Source: Lepidodermella squamata
Taxonomy: Eukaryota; Gastrotricha
NCBI GenBank assembly: GCA_047495785.1
Contig: JBLDXI010000025.1
Coordinates: 620,001 to 684,000, forward strand
Length of the DNA: 64,000 nt
Direction of reading: 5' to 3'
The notes under the pieces were generated by a model. The model did no database searches. It was not told where the DNA came from and saw nothing but the letters and a program-made list of their open reading frames with translations. The position numbers were made by a program, and so were the translations under genes. Positions 55,460 to 64,000 of this stretch are shown piece after piece; position 1 is the stretch's first letter; each line of letters opens with the position of its first letter.

Positions 55460-57241
55460 CTATTTTGGAGTTTCGTAAATGACACGAACAGCCTGCTGCC
55501 ACTCTTCGGCATTGATCGGTGCCAACAATTTCAGCCAAAAATAAGCTGAACAGCTCGCGTTCGCAGCTGTAACGTTGAGAGTGTTGCTCAAACTCGAAAT
55601 GCACTGCCCATTTATGAGGGTGAGGGTTTCATTCAGCAGGTAATTCTGGCATGTACCAGAATAAAATATTTCCACAGTGGGTTCCAGTTCGCAAATGTAG
55701 GGCGGACTAGTAGAAGCGTTCACAACAATTCAGGCTCCACTATTTTCCGTGATAGAAGCTCCACTGATGAAGGGTGCTGAGAGGGGCGCCGATGAAGCTG
55801 CCCAGTTAGAAAATCAGTCGTCGAACCACTTCCGTCTAACCAAAGCCAACTATTTGTCTCGCCTCCAGTAACCAGCCCGAACCAAGCCGCGCTTAGCCCT
55901 GACTGAGAAAGCATACTTCGATTGAACGCGTTTTCACTAGAAGAACAAATACCAGCCATAAATAGCATAATATATGTTTTACGACAGTTTTCTGCAGCTT
56001 TGTCCAAGGTTTCAGGCTGAGATACAGCCTTGTAACAGATTCCATCAAAATCATGTTAACAGTAGCCTCTGTTAACAAACTTCTGCTGGCGATTCGAACG
56101 AAGTAGTCACTAGACCCAGAATCCGCAGGAACCGGTCGTTCACACATGACACTTGCGTTGCCATCCGTCGGTGTTACTTTTACTGTTTTCAAGTCGAAAG
56201 AGAAATAGCGGACAGGCGTTGGGTCTTGCTCGGGTTTGAAACGGTGTTACACGTTTGCACCCAGTAATATTGTCAGTATTGTGAAATTCGAACCTCCAAC
56301 AACTCTAACGAAGCATCCGACCAAAGTTGCAGCAGCTGAGACGGATGGACAGTCTTCAAAGTATAAGTTTCTAGTTTTCGTTTCAAGTTGGAAATCTTTT
56401 GACTCCTTGAGATTGACTCCTCTACGCCTTCTGGATCCAAAGATGACACGACTGAGGCGCGTAAAATGCGTTCTCAGAAACTGTGATGGGCTCATCTATC
56501 AATCTGGGGACAGGTGAGAATCCAGGTTTGTGCACAAACAATCGAAAGTTTGGCCTTGCAGCTCCCCGGCGGGAAGAAAAACAAAGGGTCCAAAATGCTT
56601 GACACCTCCCGGAAATGTTGCGACAACAGCGGATACTTGTACATTGAACCTGAAACAATTCGGAAAATTCGGCCCCGTCGAAGTTATTCTCACAAGTCTA
56701 TCTGCCAAGGTTCGATCAGTGAAGTATAATGTTATGCGCCGATTTGTGAGATTCATGAGTGATAAAATTATGTCATAATTCACAGCTGGTGCTGTAATAT
56801 TGGTGATAACGCCCTTCAGTCCAAATGAGTATGAAGCTAATGACCATTTATAAATTGAGAATGCAGCAAGCCCAGCTTTTCCCATGAGCCTGAAAGCGTA
56901 ACCACATAAACCAGCTTGTGGGATGCACTCAAGTATGACACCTTTAACTGTCACTTTATCGGAATAGTCAATCTAAACGTAGTCGTATTCAGACACACAT
57001 AATTAGGGGATCCGATAACACCCAGATGAGGGCTAGTCACCCCAGGGGATCTGGTTATCGACTGCGGACTGATTCCATGCACCGAGGCGTTTAGGGCTAA
57101 AGACGGGTAATTGGGGTCGTAGCGGCCAACGAAAGTTCTCGACTCGCTACAAGACGCACTTCGCCATTGATAGGCCGATCTAGGGTCAGCATAAACGCAA
57201 GTGCTTTGCATATCCACCGTGTTCAAATTTTCATCGATCAT
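55460..57241 (-). CDS. Exons of secreted C-type-lectin-like protein(s), splicing uncertain
   Basis: Minus-strand coding pieces can be read at 56951-57241, 56499-56986, about 56422-56520, 55893-56230, 55720-56007 and 55460-55710. Lectin-like landmarks occur: SENAF followed by AWFGL and WLWLDGSGSTTDFL (55720-56007), ASVMCERP (56150 region) and PPYICEL (55690 region), all fitting the second half of a C-type lectin domain. The piece 56499-56986 has many Asn-X-Thr/Ser sites and a beta-rich look but no recognised domain. A 7-bp tandem duplication (ATCGATG twice, near 57232-57246) disturbs the frame at the start of 56951-57241. I could not fix the complete exon chain, so one long gene, two genes or partial decay are all possible. 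Confidence 0.45.
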
Positions 57242-57381
57242 CGATCACAAAGTGTAACTACTTTTCGGCAGAGTGCCAGTCGCCACAGTATTGGGGCTTT
57301 AGAACTTTAACCCAAGCCATATCGATGTCTGTCGAATGAACTATTGTTTCCCGACTGAGCAAGCCACCCCAGCTCCCAGCT

Positions 57382-57402
57382 CCCCCCCCCCCCCCCCCCC
57401 CC
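57382..57402. repeat. 21-nt poly-C run
   Basis: An uninterrupted C homopolymer within the presumed intron or spacer between lectin-like exons. Such runs are prone to length error in assemblies. Confidence 0.9.
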
Positions 57403-57709
57403 TCTCCCCCCAGCTTGGCCGAGCCAGACGACAAAATGAGAATTTATACCCCTATTTCGTCAATTTTGAAAGGGTCTGGAGCGTGTTTTAGTGGAAAATC
57501 TTCAAAATTTTCTCGCTTCGCTCGGTTATTCGCTAAAATAACTAGTAATTTTGGCAAATACAGCAAAAATTGTTTTTCCATCCCTGGCAGCTCCGGGATC
57601 CAAGATCGCACCCTGCCTTTCTTATTACACCGAAATCAGAGCTAAAATTGATGATATTTGACGCAATTTTTCCGAAATTAGAATAATAATGACATTTACC
57701 GAAAACTTG

Positions 57710-58279
57710 CGGCGCAGGGGCCTCGCAAAGCGCTTGCGCTGTGCCACCTTGAACAACATTCCATTGGACGGAACTACTCATTGCGAAACCTTGAACACGG
57801 TTTTGATATCTTGCGATCAAGCCACCACGAAACCTTCATTTCTAAGCTATAATTTCTAAGCTATAAACCATTCGCTGAAATAATTTCACGAATCACGAAT
57901 CTGAAATAATAGAAGGCCGAATAAGGATTCCCATCATCGCGGTTGCATGCGCTCGGAGGGGCGTATGACATCGAAGTGCCTGCATCCGATCCAAACACGG
58001 CTGGAAGCAGGCAATGCAATTTATGAGCAATAACTACTCAAGCCTTTGTTACCTAGCACCAAGGGAGTCGGTCAATGAATTCTCCACTTCGTCATCCGCA
58101 TAGAATGGGAACGCATTTCCATAAGTCGCACTGCAAAATGTTTTGACTTGATCGTAGCTAACCTGATCTGAGCCCATGAGCTGATAACATCCGTATAAAA
58201 CGGTGGTACAGTAGTGTACCCCAAAGGGTATGCTTTCAAAAAATGGTGATATGATTCTAATTCCAGTCGAATTTAGCAT
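57710..58279 (-). CDS. C-type-lectin-like domain, two exons
   Basis: Exon 58053-58279 encodes YGCYQLMGSDQVSYDQVKTFC and NAFPFYADDEVENSLTDSL, matching the start of a C-type lectin domain (Cys-Tyr, Cys at the end of the first helix, then the helix 2 pattern). It ends at CTAG-GTAACA. Exon 57710-57833 (124 bp) continues in phase and ends the domain with ALCEAPAP after W-N-VV. The central part of a full domain (the WIGL and WND motifs) is missing between them, so either a middle exon was not found or the domain is shortened. Start context unclear; ATG at 58279 lacks a signal peptide. Confidence 0.5.
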
Positions 58280-58319
58280 GCTACCTACTTAAACTATCCG
58301 TATAAGGCCAGAAATCGAT

Positions 58320-58635
58320 TCAATAACCCGTTGTTAGGCTTGATTTGTAGAGAGCAATTACTCCACTTCCCTTGGGTCCGCCGCCGAAATCATTAGAGTT
58401 CGCTGGCACTTTCGATAAGCAATAGCTGTTCTGCACTAGATAGGACATGGCGAAAGGAGTATCGTAACAACGGCAGTAGTAGCCGCCTTCAAGACCAGCG
58501 AATCGCCAACCAGCGTTGTCGCAGTTCCGTCGACATTGGCTCTCAGACATAGATCGGTGGTCTGCGATTACATATCTTGGTATGGCTTGATCTGATATAT
58601 TGTAGCAGCCGATGTACTCCGGATGGCTGCACCAT
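58320..58635 (-). CDS. WSC-domain exon of a secreted or surface protein
   Basis: After an acceptor (CCTCTAG) at 58636, the exon encodes YIGCYNISDQ, MSESQCRRNCDNAGWRFAGLEGG and YYCRCYD, then a Cys and FGGG-KGSGVIALYKSS, which is the full cysteine pattern of a WSC domain (putative carbohydrate-binding). It runs to a stop codon at 58320. The upstream exon with a signal peptide could not be fixed; an ATG near 58926 followed by a hydrophobic run is a candidate. It may be the first domain of the lectin-like gene downstream on the same strand or a short gene of its own. Confidence 0.65.
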
Positions 58636-60073
58636 CTAGAGGCGAGATTTTGTTCATAAAGGCTGAGAGCTCAATGCCTGTGTAACTTGAATCAGAGCTG
58701 GAAAACTTGCAGAAATGACGCACCAGGTGCGTAGGAAATTTTGGGAAAAGTAGGCAATTTTGGCTTAGGAAACAGTCAAAAGTTGAAGGAAGTGGTAGTT
58801 TAGTAGGAAATTTAAAAAACGGCGCGTAGGAAATCCTGCAGGTTTTCCAGCTCTGACTTGAATAATCAGGAATAAACGCGGGTAAAATATAGATAATGCC
58901 AGCTTGCACAAGGAAGGCGAATCACGCATTTTTTCCGATTGCAAAGAAATTGATTAATTCGAACCTAGCCGCGGTAGACTCTTGGCGGGAAAGCAACATA
59001 ATTTCGTTGAATTTCTAGTTCGAAGCGAAATGTTACTTCCACGCAGGAAAGTTCCCCTGCTTGTGAGAAGGTTTATCAAATTATCGGCCTAGCTATCTTT
59101 GCAACATTTCACAACAGGGAATCGATCGTTCATGGACTGGCTGCGTTGGAAAAAGCTATAAAAATAAGAAAATGATTGAAATAAAAATGTCAGCTTCAGT
59201 TCAAAGAGCTCCATGAAACAATGCAGAGTCGTAGCAACAGCCTGACAAAATATGTTGATGAAATGCGATTATGTCGATAGTTGTTTTGTAAGATCATCCT
59301 CTTCGAGCAATTTTAGGCTCTTGCTGGGAAAAAGTTTTGCATAAGATCCATAATGTTCGCTCCCCATTTGCGAGACATCGTGCTACTTGTGCAATTTCGG
59401 AATGCGTTCTGCGCATATTGTAAAATTAAACCTGCCCCCCCCCCTGACAGAGGGCAAATTACCAAATTAGCAAATCATGGATGGTAGGGATCATCCCTAC
59501 CAGTTCCATCGGTTGGGAACTCGTAAGGTTAAATGAACTCAGTCAAAGACCAAAAAGGAGGACCCTTGTGGACCCTTACCAGTTCCTTACCAGTTCCTCT
59601 GTCCTACTTCGCTCTCTGCCCCCTAATCGTGAGCTTTTTTTATTCACGCTTCCTGCCTGTTGAAGTGTTAGAAACAGCATGCGAATGCTCCTTAGTTCTT
59701 CAAAAAGAAGACCTAGAAAAAAGTCTGTTGTTTCCCACAATCTGGCAGTTTGAAGCAGACAAATCTTACTAATGATGCTTTCGAGAAACTTGTGGAAGGG
59801 TAGCAGGGGATTACTAATTGCTGTGAACGTGAAAACAAATGTTATAAGGGTAATTTCTTGTGAGTGCGCGCTTCATATTTTAGTGGTATCAGGAATTCAA
59901 TTCTATATTAAGAGCTGTCCTCTAATTTGGGTTCATCCCGAAACTCCTGCTTCTGCGACTGCTACAAATGACTATTGCTGATTCTGCCCCGTCATACTAT
60001 AGTTTTTCCGATAACCTTGGAGCCCAAATGACCAAAAGAATAATCTTATCAATTGTATTTCTTCCCTATTTAG
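58636..60073. other. Intergenic, no gene supported
   Basis: It contains the probable promoter and leader of the WSC exon at its left side, a poly-C run near 59433-59444, and several short frames without family resemblance. Confidence 0.5.
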
Positions 60074-62499
60074 ATGCATACCAATGCTAGCTGCTTGATA
60101 GCAGTAATTCTTCTCAAGTTTCAGACATTCGGCTATGAATACAACTCTTCGATGTCACTTCCCCCAGTAATGTTGCCACACGATGCAAATCTGAGAAAAC
60201 CTCGTCTGGTCATTCCATTCTTCGTCGAATTCGATCAAGCCGCCATGATGTATGTACCAATGCATACTCAATTAATCCTCGACACAATCAAATCGATAAC
60301 TCCTCATTTGAAAGACTTCGAGATTGAGGTCAACTTGTACGATACATTCTGCGATGACAAGCCAGTGGTTGAGACCACGATGAACATTTTAGAAAATGGC
60401 AAGCGGAATCTTCCTTTCATTTCAACTTACGCGTGTGCTATGATCGGTCAGAAGGTGTTGGCGAAGGTGATTGAACACTACAATTACACGGCTACCGGCT
60501 TGTTAGATGTTGTAAACGATGCTGTGCTTGGCAACAAACGCTATCAAAACTACTTCACACTCGGGGCTACGATTGAGGACATGCAAATGGCTTTGTTGAA
60601 ATTCTTGAAAAGTCAAAACTGGACTCGTGTTGCTATGCTGGGCGAGGACCAGCTTGTCTACTACAAAGAGGTAAATTTTTGAAAATTCTTTAAGAAATGG
60701 TGAATGCAGAATAATTGCTCCTACAGTGGGGTCGCGTATTACTGCCAAAGTTTTCGAGCGAGAAATTTGACCTGATCTTCTACGAGCAAGTTCCCAATCT
60801 CCGTGAATACAACGATGAAGATTGGCAGAATGCTATGGAAAGTTTAATCGCAGTAGATCCTAGGATTATAATCTACAACGGCGATTCTGGTTATGCTCCG
60901 CTGTGTTGGTTCGCAAGGTACAATCTGTATGGACCGAATTACGCATTTGTTCTCATTTATTGGGTTGATATCAACGCCAATAGTATTGCAATACCCGATA
61001 ATATGAAAGACTGGTGTACGCTCGATATGGTTTATTTAACCTTGAAAAGCTCATTCATCTATGGCGAAGCTAATAAAGCGACTTTCTTCCCCGAGGAACG
61101 TGACGATTTGAACCTAACCGGCATAGGCATGAAGCGCGAGCTTTCAACGCGAATTCAGGACATTGAAAATATTCTATGGATAAACAACGAATACACGTTC
61201 TACGATGTTCTGCTATTCGGCATCAAAATGCTCGATGAAGCTGAGAGAATTCTGCGTGAGAAAGGCGATTCGTTGATAAATTGGTCTGCTGGTTCAGAAA
61301 ACCTGAAGCAAAACGGCGGATACATTGTAAAAGTGATCAAGGACGCAATCTACAACATCAAAGTTATTGGACTGCGGGGCGATTATCAATTCTCAAAGTA
61401 CACTGGCTTGAATTCTGGCGGAGGAACATTGACGCCGATTCTTCAATGCCGTTACGACTCACTCACCACCAAGCTGGAAAGGCCAGTTGTTTTCGACGGG
61501 ATTAGGCTTGGTCCAACTGCAATTATTTGGCAGGATGGCCATCGACCTTACGACAGGGTTAAGATACAGAAGAATTACGTTAGAGCTTACAGCATTGAAG
61601 CTGTGCTTGGCCTTTCCATAAGCGATGCTATGATAATTCTATGGATTTTTGGACTTGTTATTTCGAAGAAACTGAAACTATCCATGGGGCAATGGATTCT
61701 TGTGCTTGGCGTTATTGTCGCGAACATTCCGATCTGTCTTCTGGCTCTTCTTGACATGGCGCCTGTGGCTTTGCATTGTTTCGTTATAGCCGCATTATTC
61801 AGCAGTGGTATCTCGATTTGTTTCATTGGAACTTGGTTGATTTTGGAAATGCAGCTCGAGAATCAAAATTCGCGCATGATAAGAGGTAGTCGGATTAGCC
61901 TTCCAGCCGGATCTCAAGCAACAATTTCTTCAATTGAAATAAGGCGCAGTCAAGCTAGTGGTGCCAACCAACTACCCAAATTTTTGACTAAGAACGAGAT
62001 TGTAAAGATCAGTGTTGGACTCGCAATTTCGGCAGCAATTGTTTTGGCTGTCCTTCTGGTCTTCTCTGAACCTTTTGCAGTTTCTGCCGATCAGGTCGAT
62101 CCCCAAATGACTTTCGGAAAGCGCCAAGTTGAACTCTCGGTGCAGGTTAAATGCAAATTAGACGTTGACACGTTTTCAATGGCTGTCATTGGATTGTTGG
62201 CTGGGATTGATTTTGTGGTTATATTGAGGTCAATTTTACTATCCTATCAAATTATTACTATCAGAAAAGCAGGTAGTGTCACTTTGCCATCCCAGCGCAT
62301 AAAACGGCTGCCTTCAGAATTGCCGAGAGATTACGTGGCAGTTTTCGCTTACTTTGCTACGCTTCTGGTAGCTTCAATTTTGCTTGTCCTTATGATCGGT
62401 CAGTTTGCTGCTTACGTCTTATCAGCGACCTCAATGCTGTTCGCTGTTGCCGTTTCTTACGTTCTGATGCGGAAAGAAAGCCAAGGCAGCGGAATGTGA
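60074..62499 (+). CDS. Divergent GABA-B-like class C GPCR, two exons
   Basis: Exons are 60074-60670 and 60727-62499 with a 56-bp intron in phase 0, giving 789 residues. Exon 1 encodes a signal peptide and the first half of the ligand domain; unlike the minus-strand array it keeps a fuller lobe (LVIPFFVEFDQ, YDTFCDD, LPFISTYACAMIGQ, NWTRVAMLGED). Exon 2 continues with FDLIFYEQVPN, IIIYNGDSG, YTFYDVLLFGIKML and then the FDG-R-GPTAIIW juxtamembrane motif and seven membrane segments (SIEAVLGLSISDAM, LVLGVIVANIPICLLALLDMAP, CFVIAALFSSGISICF). The segment 3-4 loop is long and Ser/Arg-rich. The tail is about 10 residues, without coiled coil. Plus-strand orientation, intron position and short intron distinguish it from the array. 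Expected to be a plasma-membrane receptor with unknown ligand. Confidence 0.8.
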
Positions 62500-63805
62500 G
62501 CATCTAGTCGCCAATGTGTTATTTCGTTCTGATTACTCTCCATATCGTACTATATCGTCAATGAATATGTTGTTCATCTGATAATTTACAATCACCTGTT
62601 TCTGCTGACATTGCAGACTAAGATCAAGTCTAGAATGAACTCCGTGCGCTTTCTGCAGGAAAAACACTTGCATTTTGAGAAGAAAACATCATAATTGCGA
62701 GAGCCTGGGTTACACGGTAAATCACTCATATCATTCTGAGGTGGCAAATGTGTACTTATTGAATCAATTAAGCGTTTCCAATCTTTAATTCTACCTTCGC
62801 TACATAGCTAGATTGGTTATAGATAAAATTCTTGGTAATGGTAATGTAATCATTTAACTCCGAACCTTTTCGTTTTTAGTTCTTGAAGCTTTTTCTTAAG
62901 AGTCGTGAAAGTTGTAACTTTAAATTATTTATCATCTGATACCGCAAATATTCAGCCGCAAGTCATATATTACCAAGAAAGAAAGAATTTGTTTAAGAGA
63001 CAATTGAAAGCATTGTTTGTCTGTCCAAAATTCAAGAAATAAAAGAAAAGCAATAGAACCAGAAACAGTGATCAACAACGGATGGACAATGGTTTTACAG
63101 CTTTAAGCTTGCAGTAAAATTAAGATGAGGATATTCTTATACTGTAATTTGCTGTCACCCGCCGAAATAGCGTGCCTTCACCTTGATCGCAGGCACGTAG
63201 TCGTCATAGCGCATATTACAATCGTCAAACCACTCACAGCGAGCTCAATTTGAGTGGGATGTCTTGCGAAGAAGGATCATACGATGCCAATCAGCCATAT
63301 TCCGTAGCCCAGGAACCGAATCAAACCGAAAGATTTGTCAACTTGAGGCGTGATTCGGTGAAGGTTGTTGGCGAAAAGTGTTGCACGAAGCGCAACTGCG
63401 AGATTTACGGAAAAAATAGCGATCGGAATACCCGAATCGGTGCCCTCAACACTGCCGCCCGTGAAATGTGAAATATAGGACTGAAACTTAAGATTATTGT
63501 CAAACTTTGAACGTTCTAGACGAGAAGTTGAAGTTCCTCGTGGTTATTGGCCAGAAACCAATCCAGAATAATAAAGTATGATTGAGACGATATCGAGCTT
63601 CAGAATCTCGAGGCAAGAAACAGACCGGAGTAACAGCTTTTTCTATCGAAAGAATGGACAGTTTTACTAGTAATTTCCTAACCATACCTCTGAGTACTTT
63701 ACCATCAAAGGCGGCCAGAGTGCTTTACAAGAACCCAAGACAAATTCCGGGTGATCGCCGTTCGGAGAAGAGACGTGATAAGCTATTGGAGTGGCACTTC
63801 GCTGT
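62500..63805. other. Intergenic; weak open frames only
   Basis: A minus frame at about 63290-63480 and a plus frame at 63582-63827 are open; the latter is basic and ends within the segment duplicated at 38080. Neither has a recognisable domain, but the duplicated end suggests a real exon. Confidence 0.4.
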
Positions 63806-64000
63806 TCGCAATGGTCAAAGACTGTAAGTGAAGATCACTGCTGTCACAACACTTTTTCCGAATTCTCCCTGCTTTGAAACTGTGCAGCGACACAATGACG
63901 ATAATCACCTCGTCTAGCGGTTGGCCTACGGCACTTCATGAGTATGAATTTTTGGAACTAAATCTATAGATTGACGAGTAGAGACCAATAGGTTAAAGGT
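63806..64000 (+). repeat. Duplicated segment (copy of 38080-38300)
   Basis: From TTCGCAATGGTCAAAGACTGTAA to the window edge this aligns with 38080-38300, including GACTAGTAGAGACCAATAGG-type end landmarks. In the other copy the stop codon of GPCR 6 lies about 40 bp further on. Confidence 0.75.

Noticed and set aside
63250-63471. 73-codon plus frame and the open minus frame opposite
   Set aside because: Neither strand shows a recognisable domain or a convincing start or splice site.

Overview
The window is nuclear DNA of an invertebrate animal with compact genes. Evidence: protein-coding genes are split by short GT-AG introns (about 50-105 bp in the smaller genes, 190-734 bp in the receptor array). 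The families are metazoan: Cys-loop ligand-gated channels, GABA-B-like class C GPCRs, a zinc-finger nuclear receptor, a polycystin-type channel remnant, a Rab GTPase, and WSC, PAN and C-type-lectin-like secreted domains. The non-coding DNA is rich in LINEs, a tRNA-derived SINE and several inverted-repeat elements. A degenerate (CCCTAA)n tract would fit a TTAGGG-type telomere lineage. I cannot name the phylum from the sequence alone.

Region 1 (0.7-43.2 kb) is a receptor cluster. Four apparently intact GABA-B-like receptor genes (minus strand, ends at 726, 17520, 30699 and 38342) share a two-exon design: a short signal-peptide exon, then one large exon carrying the rest of the ligand domain and seven membrane segments. 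Three broken relatives lie among them (25.3-26.1, 28.0-29.9 and 42.6-43.2 kb). Three tandem plus-strand pentameric channel genes (12.9, 15.5 and 21.4 kb) are interleaved, with a divergent nuclear receptor at 22.8-24.1 kb. All six GPCR units that keep exon 1 carry an ACGT-containing motif 55-105 bp before the start codon (consensus TCACGT in five of six), and three also carry TAGCTAGGTC next to it. Other genes here are a Rab GTPase (5.2-6.1 kb), a secreted Cys-rich protein (10.9-11.8 kb), a membrane-anchored GNAT acetyltransferase (26.8-27.4 kb) and a polycystin-like pseudogene (34.2-35.6 kb).

Region 2 (41.6-54.4 kb) is transposon-rich: a SWIM zinc-finger remnant, the end of a long-inverted-repeat element, a multi-exon transposase-like gene with a frame-neutral 14-bp minisatellite, a 5'-truncated LINE with an intact reverse transcriptase, the 5' half of a second LINE, and a 0.93-kb inverted-repeat element.

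Region 3 (54.7-64 kb) holds a small secreted PAN-domain gene, minus-strand exons for WSC and C-type-lectin-like domains, and a more divergent complete GABA-B-like receptor (60.1-62.5 kb). The last 195 bp match the sequence that precedes the receptor at 38.3 kb, so another copy probably starts just beyond the edge.

The receptor cluster looks like a lineage-specific sensory or neuromodulatory repertoire in which G-protein-coupled and ion-channel receptors expanded side by side. Ligands and function are not readable from the sequence. Long inverted repeats and SINEs sit against gene boundaries, and several have inserted within introns or immediately beside promoters and polyadenylation sites.
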